From Phytohabitans sp052068095 (lineage in GTDB: Bacteria; Actinomycetota; Actinomycetes; Mycobacteriales; Micromonosporaceae): a stretch of DNA of 64,000 bases. Shown one piece after another: positions 1-7,697 of this stretch (positions are counted from its first letter, which is position 1; each line of letters starts with the position of its first letter). Below the pieces are notes generated by a model that worked only from the letters and a program-made list of their open reading frames with translations, had not been told where the DNA came from and did not search any database. The stretch lies in NCBI RefSeq assembly GCF_052068095.1, contig NZ_JBQHDG010000036.1:14095-78094 (forward strand). Reading direction: 5' to 3'. Made by a program: the position numbers and the translations under genes.

Positions 1-2
1 TC

Positions 3-359
3 CCCGGGCGCTCGGTGGCGCACACGTTCTTCGACGGCGCCGGCAACTTCGACGAGATCACCTTCCCCACGAAGGGCTGGCGCGGCGCCACCGCCCGCGT
101 CTACGACCTGGACACGGAGATGTGGTCGCTCTACTGGATGAGCAGCCGCACCGGCCGCATGGACCCGCCGGTGACGGGGCGCTTCGTGGACGGGGTGGGC
201 GAGTTCATGGGCACGGACATGTTCGAGGGGCGGCCGGTGAAGGTGCGCTTCGTCTGGTCCGAGATCACGGGTGACGCGGCGCACTGGCAGCAGGCCTTCT
301 CCCTGGACGGCAAGGAGTGGGAGACCAACTGGCACATGTACTTCACCCGCACCGCCTGA
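3..359 (+). CDS. C-terminal part of a DUF1579-like protein (truncated by window edge)
   Basis: The reading frame is open to the left edge, so only the C-terminal part is visible (about 118 codons). A GTG at 15 could start it, but no ribosome site is visible and an upstream start outside the window is more likely. The fragment is rich in Trp, Tyr and Asp, with alternating beta-type stretches such as ATARVYDLDTEMWSLYW and a final WETNWHMYFTRT. This resembles the beta-barrel DUF1579-type family, whose members are small soluble proteins of unknown function. The family assignment is tentative. It converges on nrdJ across a strong hairpin. Confidence 0.55.
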   Translation, partial: PGRSVAHTFFDGAGNFDEITFPTKGWRGATARVYDLDTEMWSLYWMSSRTGRMDPPVTGRFVDGVGEFMGTDMFEGRPVKVRFVWSEITGDAAHWQQAFSLDGKEWETNWHMYFTRTA

Positions 360-363
360 AACG

Positions 364-397
364 CGTGATGGCCGCCCCGGCCGGGGCGGCCATCACG
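364..397. terminator. Bidirectional terminator between convergent genes
   Basis: A perfect 15-bp stem, CGTGATGGCCGCCCC pairing with GGGGCGGCCATCACG, surrounds a GGCC loop. It lies just after the stop of the leftmost gene and just after the stop of nrdJ on the other strand, so it can serve both. There is no T tract, as is usual in high-GC actinobacteria. Confidence 0.85.
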
Positions 398-408
398 TCA
401 GAGAGCGA

Positions 409-3240
409 TCAGCTACAGCCGCTCGTGGAGCCGCAGCCCTCGCAGACGTAGCAGCTGCCCGCCGGCCGCATCTTGGTGCCGCAGGTGAAGCAGAGCGGCG
501 CGTCGGCCGCCTTGCCGATCACGGCCTCCAGCAGCTCCGTCGACGAGCCCACGTTAGGCGCCGGCTTGGCCGCCGCCACCTCGTCGGAGACGGACGCCGG
601 CGGCGGGACCGGGGCCGACACCGGCGCGGACTGGGCCATGCCGGCCAGGTCGATCGTGCCCTCGGCCTCGGCCGCGATCTGGGCGGCGCGCTCCTTGGCG
701 GTGAAGATGCCCAGCTCGGCCCGGCGCTCGTAGGACAGGAAGTCGAGCGCCAGCCGCCGGAAGATGTAGTCCATCACCGAGGCGGCCATGCGGATGTCCG
801 GGTCGTCGGTCATGCCCGCCGGCTCGAAGCGCATGTTGGTGAACTTGCTGACGAACGTCTCCAGCGGCACGCCGTACTGGAGGCCGATGGAGATCGCCAC
901 CGAGAAGGCGTCCATCACGCCGGCCAGCGTCGAGCCCTGCTTGGACATCTTGAGGAAGACCTCGCCGAGGCCGTCGTCCGGGTAGGACGAGGCGGTGAGG
1001 TAGCCCTCGGCCCCGCCGACCGAGAACGAGACCGTCTCCGAGGGGCGCTTCTTCGGCAGCCGCTTGCGGATCGGCCGGTACTCGACGACCTTCTCCGGCT
1101 CCGCGGTGGCGACCTCCGCCTTCTTCGAGCTCGCCGACAGCGGCTGGCCGACCTTGCAGTTGTCGCGGTAGATGGCGAGCGCCTTGAGGCCGAGCTTCCA
1201 GCCCTCGTAGTAGATCTGCTCGACATCCTCGACGGTGGCCGACTCGGGCATGTTGACCGTCTTGGAGATGGCGCCGGAGATGAACGGCTGCACCGCCGCC
1301 ATCATCCGCACGTGGCCCATCGGCGCGATCGAACGCTCGCCCATCGCGCAGTCGAAGACCCCGTAGTGCTCGGTCTTGAGGCCCGGCGCGTCGACCACGT
1401 GGCCGTGCTCGGAGATGTGCTCGACGATCGCCTCGACCTGCTCCTCCGGGTAGCCGAGGGAGCGGAGCGCGCGCGGGACCGTCTGGTTGACGATCTGCAT
1501 CGAGCCGCCGCCGACCAGCTTCTTGAACTTGACCAGCGCCAGGTCGGGCTCCACACCGGTGGTGTCGCAGTCCATCATCAGGCCGATGGTGCCGGTGGGG
1601 GCGAGGACCGAGGCCTGCGAGTTGCGCCAGCCGTTTTTGTCGCCGATCTTGTTGCCCTGGGTCCACTGCTTGGTGGCCTCGCGGACGATCGCGGTGGCCA
1701 CCGGGTGCGACGGCTTGATCTCGTCGTTGGCGGCCGCGTGCTTGCGCATGACCCGCTTGTGCGGCTCGGCGTTGCGCGCGTATCCCTCGTAGGGGCCCAC
1801 CACGCCGGCGAGCTCGGCCGAGCGGCGGTAGGCGGTGCCGGTCATCAGCGAGGTGATCGCGCCGGCGACCGCGCGGCCACCCTCGGAGTCGTAGGGCAGG
1901 CCGGAGGCCATCAGCAGCGCGCCGAGGTTGGCGTAGCCGATGCCGAGCTGGCGGTAGGCCCGGGTGGTGACCCCGATCTTCTCGGTCGGGAAGTCGGCGA
2001 AGCAGATCGAGATGTCCATCGCGGTGATCACGAACTCGACCGACCGCACGAACTTCTCCACCTCGAAGCCACCGTCGGCCCGGAGGAACTTCATGAGGTT
2101 GAGCGAGGCGAGGTTGCACGAGGAGTTGTCCAGGTGCAGGTACTCCGAGCAGGGGTTGGACGCGGTGATGCGGCCGGTCTCGGGACAGGTGTGCCAGTCG
2201 TTGATCGTGTCGTCGTACTGGAGGCCGGGGTCGGCACACTCCCACGCGGCCTGCGCGATCGTGCCGAAGAGCTTTTTGGCGTCGACGGTCTCCACGACCG
2301 AGCCGTCGAGGCGGCCGCGCAGGTCGAAGCTGGCGCCCTCGTCGACCGCGCGCATGAACTCGTCGGAGACGCGGACCGAGTTGTTGGCGTTTTGGTATTG
2401 CACGCTGACGATGTCGCGGCCGCCGAGGTCCATGTCGAAGCCCGCGTCGCGGAGGGCGCGGATCTTGTCTTCCTCGCGCGCCTTGGTGACCACGAACTCC
2501 TCGATGTCCGGGTGGTCGACGTCGAGGATCACCATCTTGGCCGCGCGCCGCGTGGCGCCGCCCGACTTGATCGTGCCGGCGCTCGCGTCGGCGCCGCGCA
2601 TGAAGCTGACCGGGCCGGACGCGGTGCCGCCGCTGGAGAGCAGCTCCTTGGACGAGCGGATGCGCGACAGGTTGACGCCGGAGCCGGACCCGCCCTTGAA
2701 GATCAGGCCCTCCTCCTTGTACCAGTCGAGGATCGAGTCCATCGAGTCGTCGACGGCGAGGATGAAGCAGGCGCTGACCTGCTGCGGCGACGGCGTGCCC
2801 ACGTTGAACCAGACCGGCGAGTTGAAGCTGAACACCTGGTGCAGCAGCATCCAGGTCAGCTCGTGCTCGAAGATCTCGGCGTCGGCCGGCGTGGCGAAGT
2901 AGCCGTGCTGCTCTCCCGCCGCCCGGTAGGTCTTCACCACCCGGTCGATGAGCTGCTTGAGCGACCATTCCCGCTGCGGCGTCCCGACCGCGCCGCGGAA
3001 GTACTTGGTCGTCACGATGTTTGCCGCGTTGACGCTCCAGGAGTCGGGGAACTCGACCCCCCGCTGCTCGAAGTTGATCGAGCCGTCGCGCCAGTTGGTC
3101 ATCACGACGTCACGACGCTCCCAGGCGACCTCGTCATACGGGTGGACACCCTCGCTCGTCCACACCCGCTCGACCTTCAGCCCCCCGGTCGCGCTACGCG
3201 TCGCACGCGTCTTTCCTGCGCTCACGCCTTCCCCCGACAT
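409..3240 (-). CDS. nrdJ: Vitamin B12-dependent (class II) ribonucleoside-diphosphate reductase
   Basis: It reduces ribonucleotides to deoxyribonucleotides in the cytosol using adenosylcobalamin to make the active-site thiyl radical, so it works with or without oxygen. The chosen start (MSGEGV) has GAGGGGG about ten bases upstream; an in-frame ATG 13 codons earlier lacks this site. The 943 residues show FNSPVWFNVG near 139-148, the first redox Cys in SACFI near 158, the nucleotide-binding stretch GGSGSGVNLSRIRS, and the catalytic NPCSEY near 362-367 with CNLASLNL after it. The C-terminus is a Cys-rich zinc-ribbon tail (CFTCG, CYVCEGCG) that usually shuttles electrons to the active site. It follows nrdR by 51 bp, so the two are probably one operon controlled by NrdR. 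Confidence 0.97.
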   Translation of the reverse strand: MSGEGVSAGKTRATRSATGGLKVERVWTSEGVHPYDEVAWERRDVVMTNWRDGSINFEQRGVEFPDSWSVNAANIVTTKYFRGAVGTPQREWSLKQLIDRVVKTYRAAGEQHGYFATPADAEIFEHELTWMLLHQVFSFNSPVWFNVGTPSPQQVSACFILAVDDSMDSILDWYKEEGLIFKGGSGSGVNLSRIRSSKELLSSGGTASGPVSFMRGADASAGTIKSGGATRRAAKMVILDVDHPDIEEFVVTKAREEDKIRALRDAGFDMDLGGRDIVSVQYQNANNSVRVSDEFMRAVDEGASFDLRGRLDGSVVETVDAKKLFGTIAQAAWECADPGLQYDDTINDWHTCPETGRITASNPCSEYLHLDNSSCNLASLNLMKFLRADGGFEVEKFVRSVEFVITAMDISICFADFPTEKIGVTTRAYRQLGIGYANLGALLMASGLPYDSEGGRAVAGAITSLMTGTAYRRSAELAGVVGPYEGYARNAEPHKRVMRKHAAANDEIKPSHPVATAIVREATKQWTQGNKIGDKNGWRNSQASVLAPTGTIGLMMDCDTTGVEPDLALVKFKKLVGGGSMQIVNQTVPRALRSLGYPEEQVEAIVEHISEHGHVVDAPGLKTEHYGVFDCAMGERSIAPMGHVRMMAAVQPFISGAISKTVNMPESATVEDVEQIYYEGWKLGLKALAIYRDNCKVGQPLSASSKKAEVATAEPEKVVEYRPIRKRLPKKRPSETVSFSVGGAEGYLTASSYPDDGLGEVFLKMSKQGSTLAGVMDAFSVAISIGLQYGVPLETFVSKFTNMRFEPAGMTDDPDIRMAASVMDYIFRRLALDFLSYERRAELGIFTAKERAAQIAAEAEGTIDLAGMAQSAPVSAPVPPPASVSDEVAAAKPAPNVGSSTELLEAVIGKAADAPLCFTCGTKMRPAGSCYVCEGCGSTSGCS

Positions 3241-3291
3241 AGTCAATGCCCCCTCGGAACCCAAAACCTTAAAGATCAAAAACCCAGAGCC

Positions 3292-3816
3292 CTATTGGGT
3301 ACGCCCGCCGGCCGGCTCTGGCACCGGACTGCGACCGCCGCTCTCCGCTCGACCAGCGCCCTCGCGAGCCGCGGCCGCTGCGCGCAGTGTCGCGATCTCC
3401 CGCTCGAAGTCGCCCAGTGACTCGAACGACCGGTAGACGCTCGCGAAGCGCAGGTAAGCCACCTCGTCCAGCTCGCGCAGCGGCCCCAGGATGGCCAGGC
3501 CCACGTCGTGGCTGGGGATCTCGGCGGCGCCGCGCGCCCGGACGGTCTCCTCGACCTTCTGCGCGAGGAGCGCGATCGCGTCCTCGTCGACCGGCCGACC
3601 CTGACACGCCTTGCGCACGCCACCGATGATCTTCGTCCGGCTGAAGGGCTCGGTCACCCCACTGCGCTTGACAACGGCCAACACCGCCTCCTCGACGGTC
3701 GTGAACCGCTTGCCGCACTCGGGACACGCCCGGCGGCGGCGGATCAACTGGCCGTCGTCGGCCTCTCGCGAGTCGACGACCCGGGAGTCGGCGTGCCGAC
3801 AATACGGACAGCGCAT
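3292..3816 (-). CDS. nrdR: Transcriptional repressor NrdR
   Basis: NrdR senses ATP/dATP through an ATP-cone and represses ribonucleotide reductase genes. The 174-residue protein starts at MRCPYC, preceded by GGGAGGTG at good spacing; the longer frame has no such site. A zinc ribbon is seen as CPYC at 3-6 and CPEC near 31-34, followed by RFTTVEEA and an ATP-cone at about 45-135 (KRSGVTEPFSRTKIIGGVRK). The C-terminal 30 residues are Ala/Gly-rich and probably disordered. It is the first gene of the nrdR-nrdJ pair, an arrangement typical of Streptomyces and relatives, and is expected to repress its own operon. Confidence 0.97.
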   Translation of the reverse strand: MRCPYCRHADSRVVDSREADDGQLIRRRRACPECGKRFTTVEEAVLAVVKRSGVTEPFSRTKIIGGVRKACQGRPVDEDAIALLAQKVEETVRARGAAEIPSHDVGLAILGPLRELDEVAYLRFASVYRSFESLGDFEREIATLRAAAAAREGAGRAESGGRSPVPEPAGGRTQ

Positions 3817-3950
3817 CGACACACCTCCCTTCAGCACCCTCAGGCTAGGCGGCACCTACGACAACTTTTCGCGCACGCTGATACCCAGCCGAGCGCCACG
3901 GCCTGTGGACACGGCTGTGTATGACGTGTGGGAAAGCTGTGTGGAGCGAA

Positions 3951-3998
3951 ACCCAACCTGTGGACGACTTACACCCTTGTAACTACTACATCTAGGGG
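3951..3998 (-). promoter_or_regulatory. Candidate NrdR boxes upstream of nrdR-nrdJ
   Basis: The 350-bp gap upstream of nrdR holds CTACTACATCTAGGGG (3983-3998). Its core ACTACATCTAG fits the NrdR-box type known from actinobacteria (a 16-bp partial palindrome of the ACAC...GTGT class). A weaker match, ACCCAACCTGTGGACG, begins 32 bp away at 3951; paired NrdR boxes are usually about three helical turns apart. The first box is a fair candidate, the second is weak. No B12 riboswitch fold was recognised in this gap, and no gene is present. Confidence 0.5.
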
Positions 3999-4166
3999 TT
4001 CGACGTTAGGCCAGCGGACGCTCTGACGCAAGCTCAACGTCATTCCTGCCGCTTGGTGTCGCCGTGTTGTGGATCTCAGGCCGGTTTCGCCGGTGCGTCG
4101 GGGCAGGCCGCGGACACGCGACAGCCCCTCGCGTCGAGCGAGGGTGCGCGCGGAGTGGCCGCTGGG

Positions 4167-4658
4167 TCAGCTGGGGAGCTTGAGCTCCTGGCCGACGTAG
4201 ACGGTGTAGTCGTCGAGGCCGTTGAGGCGACGGATCTCCTCGATGACCGCCTGGCGGTCGCCCTTGAGGTGGTGGCGCTCGGCGATCGACCAGAGGGTGT
4301 CGTCCTGCTGGACGACCGTCGTGACGGCCGGACCGGACGGGTCGGCGGCACGGGAGGCGGTGGCCGCGAGGGTGACCGCGGTGGCGGCGAGCAGCAGGAA
4401 GAGCGCGAACACCACGACCCGCCCGCGGCGGGTGAGGCGCAACCGTGGCTTTGCCGCGCCGCGGGTGCCACCCGCACCTCGGGCGGCGGCGCGCGCGCCG
4501 TGGACGGCCGTCGCGGCTCGGGCGGGCACCACGCCGGCCGCGGTCGCCAGCGCCAGCACGCCGGGCAGCGCCGGCGCGGGTGGCCGGGCGAGAGTGGGAC
4601 GCCTGCGCGTCGCACCCATCGTGGCCTGTGCCTCCATCGTCTGCATAGCGGCCCCCAT
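4167..4658 (-). CDS. SOS-associated LysM membrane protein (ChiZ/DivS-like)
   Basis: A 163-residue protein with a basic, Ala-rich N-terminus, one transmembrane helix at about 81-100 (VVVFALFLLLAATAVTLAA) and a C-terminal LysM domain at about 112-162 (DDTLWSIAERHHLKGD to VYVGQELKLP), which would bind peptidoglycan outside the membrane. The gene is divergent from lexA, and two LexA boxes lie 20-50 bp before this start. In Mycobacterium the gene in the same place (Rv2719c/ChiZ) and in Corynebacterium the DivS-type gene are SOS-induced and halt division. The function here is inferred from position, domain layout and operator. Start 4658 was chosen over longer frames because it leaves the boxes in the promoter region; a start at 4646 is also possible. 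Confidence 0.88.
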   Translation of the reverse strand: MGAAMQTMEAQATMGATRRRPTLARPPAPALPGVLALATAAGVVPARAATAVHGARAAARGAGGTRGAAKPRLRLTRRGRVVVFALFLLLAATAVTLAATASRAADPSGPAVTTVVQQDDTLWSIAERHHLKGDRQAVIEEIRRLNGLDDYTVYVGQELKLPS

Positions 4659-4677
4659 CGATTGACCCGACCCCTGG

Positions 4678-4708
4678 TCGAACGGCAGTTCGATCGAACG
4701 GACGTACG
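4678..4708. promoter_or_regulatory. Tandem LexA (SOS) boxes
   Basis: TCGAACGGCAGTTCGA (4678-4693) is a perfect palindrome of the actinobacterial SOS box CGAAC-N4-GTTCG. It is followed directly by CGAACGGACGTACG (4695-4708), the same motif with one mismatch. The two centres are 16 bp apart. They lie 20 bp upstream of the LysM gene and about 230 bp upstream of lexA, so they can repress the LysM gene directly and possibly lexA as well. Confidence 0.9.
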
Positions 4709-4935
4709 ATGGTCTACCAGAACATCTGTGCGATGTCGAGGCCTGACACACGACACGCCGACACGCAGGTCGTACAGATGTTTGAAACTGGCGAATCTTG
4801 CCGTTACGGTGAGTCCACCGATCCGGGGCACCGCGGCACTATCCCCACGAAACACGCGGCCGGCCGGGCGACAAGCTATTGGGTGAGCACCACCGCGCAC
4901 CGCGACGCACCACCGCGAACAGGGAGGACAGACCC

Positions 4936-5739
4936 GTGCCCACCGACGAGCGAGGCGGACGGCCAGCGCCGACCCAGCAAAAGAGCACCAAGGGCGCGGC
5001 GACGACCGCCGGCACGCGGCGGCGCAGCCCGGCCCGGTCCCGCAGCGCCGACGCGCCCCAGTTGCGCGCCGTCACGCCGGTGGTCAGCTCCTTCCCCGAT
5101 CTGGTGACGGCCGACCTGACCGCACGGCAGCGGCGGATCCTCGAGTTCATCCGCGACTGGGTGGAGCGCTACGGATACCCGCCGAGCGTGCGCGAGATCG
5201 GCGAGGCGGTCGGGCTCGTCTCTCCGTCGAGCGTGGCCTACCAGCTGAAGGAGCTGGAGCGAAAGGGCTTCCTGCGCCGCGACCCCAACCGCCCGCGCGC
5301 GGTCGACGTGCGGCCGCCCAGCGAGATGCTCGACGACGAGACCGCCCGCGCGGCGCGCCCCACCCCGGCGTACGTGCCGATGCTGGGCCGCATCGCCGCC
5401 GGTGGCCCGATCCTCGCCGAGCAGGCCGTGGAAGACGTCTTCCCGCTGCCGCGCGAGCTGGTCGGCGAGGGCGAGGTCTTCATGCTCCAGGTCAAGGGCG
5501 ACTCGATGGTCGAGGCGGCGATCTGCGACGGCGACTGGGTGGTCGTGCGCCAGCAGCCGACCGCCAACGCCGGCGAGATCGTGGCCGCGATGATCGAGGG
5601 CGAGGCGACCGTGAAGACGTATCGCCGCAAAGACGGCCACGTATGGCTGATGCCACAAAACCCAGCCTTCGACCCGATCCCCGGCGACGACGCCACCATC
5701 TTGGGCCGCGTAGTGGCCGTCCTCCGCCGCGTGAAGTGA
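4936..5739 (+). CDS. lexA: SOS repressor LexA
   Basis: LexA represses DNA-damage genes and cleaves itself when RecA is activated. The GTG start at 4936 has AGGGAGG eight bases upstream; the longer frame from 4879 has no such site. The 267-residue protein has a disordered basic N-terminal extension of about 58 residues, then the winged HTH (LTARQRRILEFIRDW to RKGFLRRDP, about 60-116) and the S24 peptidase domain. The Ala-Gly cleavage bond is at about 155-156 (RIAAGGP), the nucleophile Ser at about 190 (KGDSM) and the general-base Lys at about 227 (EATVKTY). It is divergent from the LysM gene as in other actinobacteria. Confidence 0.97.
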   Translation: MPTDERGGRPAPTQQKSTKGAATTAGTRRRSPARSRSADAPQLRAVTPVVSSFPDLVTADLTARQRRILEFIRDWVERYGYPPSVREIGEAVGLVSPSSVAYQLKELERKGFLRRDPNRPRAVDVRPPSEMLDDETARAARPTPAYVPMLGRIAAGGPILAEQAVEDVFPLPRELVGEGEVFMLQVKGDSMVEAAICDGDWVVVRQQPTANAGEIVAAMIEGEATVKTYRRKDGHVWLMPQNPAFDPIPGDDATILGRVVAVLRRVK

Positions 5740-5748
5740 AGTAAGGCG

Positions 5749-5787
5749 CCGCGAGGCGACAAAATCCCTGCTTTTGTCGCCTCGCGG
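5749..5787. terminator. lexA terminator
   Basis: A perfect 16-bp stem, CCGCGAGGCGACAAAA pairing with TTTTGTCGCCTCGCGG, surrounds a 7-nt loop 9 bp after the lexA stop. The A run on one side and T run on the other could allow termination in both directions. Confidence 0.9.
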
Positions 5788-5846
5788 GCGGGGTCTGGGG
5801 GCCGGCCACCATCGGTGACGCGGCGTCAGCAGGCTCAGGTAAGAAC

Positions 5847-5903
5847 TTCGAGATGTAGGACAGTCAGGGTTGATATGGCGCCCTAACTCTCCAAGATCTC
5901 GAA
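5847..5903 (-). repeat. Repeat module B, copy 1 (57-nt hairpin)
   Basis: Two 23-nt arms (19 of 23 pairs complementary) enclose an 11-nt loop, TTGATATGGCG. The arms start TTCGAGAT and end ATCTCGAA. This is one of four copies in the window, inverted relative to copies 2 and 4. Similarity to copy 2 continues outside the hairpin on both sides (for example CAGGCTCAGGTAAGAA on the left and a GCGACGAAGCCC stretch on the right), so the hairpin is part of a longer element. It lies in the gap between lexA and the convergent gene at 6127; no gene is seen there. Confidence 0.85.
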
Positions 5904-6044
5904 TCTTGGGCCGCGCACATGGCGACGGCGATTGCTCAGCGCGACGAAGCCCTTGTTTGCGATCTCGCCGCCTCGCCGCCTGTGCGGCGACAGGCATCGT
6001 GGACAACCACCCCTCCACCGCGGGCCGCGCATCCGCCAGGCAAA

Positions 6045-6113
6045 GGGCTCCACGTTTCCCCGGGGCCCCCGCGCGACGGTCTGGACCACGACGGGACGTC
6101 GCGGTAGCTCGGA
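6045..6113 (-). repeat. Repeat module A with partial module C, copy 1
   Basis: Read on the minus strand, this begins GAGCTACCGCGACGTCCCGT, passes through GGTCCAGACCG and then enters the GGGGCCCCGGGGAAACG part of module C. It ends 13 bp before the stop codon of the minus-strand gene at 6127. The same modules recur in at least eight other gaps of the window. Confidence 0.8.
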
Positions 6114-6126
6114 TCTGGGCCTTGGG

Positions 6127-7647
6127 TCAGTAGGGCTCGTCGGGCGGATACATGCCGCCTTGCGGGCGGCCGTAGACGCCGCCCGACGAGTAGCCGCCGC
6201 CGACGACCGGTGGGCTCTCCTGCGGCGCCCGGCCCTGGCCGCCGTAGACGTTGCCCCCGCCACCGCCGCCGTAGACGCTGCCGCCGCCACCGCCGCCGTA
6301 GACGCCGCCGGACTTGGGGCGGGCCGAACCATAGGTGGTGCCGGCGGGCTGGTAGTCGTCGTCGGGGCGGCCCGAGTGGTAGCCGTCGTCGTAGCCGCCC
6401 GGCCGGCGATCCCAGCTCGCCTCGTCGTATCCGAAGCTCTTGTCGACCGGTGCCGCCGCGGCGACGCCCGTGGCGCCGGGCACGGGCTGGCGGCCCATCG
6501 TCGGGCCGGAGGGGTCGTCGCGCGGGCCGAGCCCGCCCTTGAGCGCGGGCGGCGCGCCGGGGGCGCGGCGGCGGGCCCGCATGATGCCGAAGACGCCCGC
6601 GCCCACCATGATCGCGCCGACCACGCCGATCGCGCCCACCATGTAGGTGATGTCGCCGATCGTCAGGTCGTCGGTCCACGAACGCTCGCTGGCGCCGCTG
6701 GCGCCGCCCTGCACCTCGGCCGCGACCGTGTCCTTCGGCTTGCTCTGCGACGGCGTGTACCGGAGCATGTCGTTGCTGGCGTCTTCGCCAAGGTTGCCCA
6801 GGTCGGAGACGGTGACGAAGGTCTTGCCGTCGGCGCTGTAGGTGATCGCCTCGCCGAACTGGTCGCTGTCGAGCGCCGTCGCGCGGGGCTCGCCGGTGGT
6901 GAGCGCCTTGACCACGTCACCGCCGGCCACGTCGTACTCGAACGCGTCGGCATACGTGCGCAGGACGACCCGGCTGCCGTCGGGCGAGCGGGCGGCGCCG
7001 GTGACGGTGAGCCGGCCGACCGCACCGAACGGGTTGTTGGTCTCCGTCTTGGGCAGGGTGACCTCGCCCACCTTCTTGAGCGGGACAGGCGTGTCGTTGT
7101 TGGCCTTGAGCGCCGCCGAAGGGCTGTAGAGCTCGGCCTTGCCCGCCGTCTTGGTGATGATGATCGGCGTGTTGTTGGCGCCGATCAGCAGCGCCTCGGC
7201 GTCGAAGTGCTTGCCACCCGGGTAGGACACGCGGTGGAGCACCGGCCGCGACCCGCCGCCGATCGGCATATTCCACAAGGCGACGCTGCTGCGCCGCTCG
7301 CTCGCCTCGGGGTTGTCACCCGTGTCGGCGATCCACAGCGTCTTGGCGTCGGGTGAGACCGCGAGGTCTTCGGTGTCGCGGGGGCCGTTGCCGGTGTACT
7401 GCACGTTTTTGGTGATGCCGCACTTGCCGTCGAGGTAGAAGACCCGCTTGCGGTTGGACGATTCACTGCTGTCGTTGATCGCGATGTATCCGCTGCTCGT
7501 GGTCACCAGACCGGACAGCTCGTCGAGCTTGGAATCCTGGATGGTGCAGATCTTCTTACCAGCCGCCAGAGCGGGCGCCGGGAAGGCGGCGAGACCAGTG
7601 CCGACCAGGCCCAGCGCAACCACCACCGAGGACACCAAACGACGCAT
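6127..7647 (-). CDS. Secreted membrane-anchored protein with propeller-like ectodomain and Gly/Tyr-rich tail
   Basis: About 506 residues from MRRLVSS, which opens a signal peptide (to about ALAAG at 29). An 18-codon longer start is possible, and neither start has a strong ribosome site. The ectodomain has repeated beta-propeller-like blades (DTEDLAVSPDAKTLWIADTGD, SPDGSRVVLRT, YSADGKTFVTVSD), then one transmembrane helix at about 333-356 and a cytoplasmic tail. The last 60 residues hold VYGGGGGG-type repeats with Tyr, typical of a disordered segment. It lies between lexA and hflX, where Mycobacterium has Rv2721c, another Gly/Ala-rich membrane protein, so it may be the positional counterpart. 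Function is unknown. Confidence 0.85.
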   Translation of the reverse strand: MRRLVSSVVVALGLVGTGLAAFPAPALAAGKKICTIQDSKLDELSGLVTTSSGYIAINDSSESSNRKRVFYLDGKCGITKNVQYTGNGPRDTEDLAVSPDAKTLWIADTGDNPEASERRSSVALWNMPIGGGSRPVLHRVSYPGGKHFDAEALLIGANNTPIIITKTAGKAELYSPSAALKANNDTPVPLKKVGEVTLPKTETNNPFGAVGRLTVTGAARSPDGSRVVLRTYADAFEYDVAGGDVVKALTTGEPRATALDSDQFGEAITYSADGKTFVTVSDLGNLGEDASNDMLRYTPSQSKPKDTVAAEVQGGASGASERSWTDDLTIGDITYMVGAIGVVGAIMVGAGVFGIMRARRRAPGAPPALKGGLGPRDDPSGPTMGRQPVPGATGVAAAAPVDKSFGYDEASWDRRPGGYDDGYHSGRPDDDYQPAGTTYGSARPKSGGVYGGGGGGSVYGGGGGGNVYGGQGRAPQESPPVVGGGYSSGGVYGRPQGGMYPPDEPY

Positions 7648-7697
7648 CAGATCAGTGTCGCACGCCGCGCGCATCCCGTGGGTAACGCTATGTTTCG

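Noticed and set aside
271..3420. 1049-codon plus-strand frame antisense to nrdJ
   Set aside because: Arg/His/Gly-rich composition and full overlap with a clear nrdJ; a third-position GC shadow. Similar long antisense frames at 23301-24773, 20818-22413 and 29641-31272 were left out for the same reason.
3817..4166. B12 riboswitch upstream of the nrdR-nrdJ operon
   Set aside because: I could not find the B12-box type conserved core or a plausible multi-stem fold; only NrdR-box-like sequence is seen.
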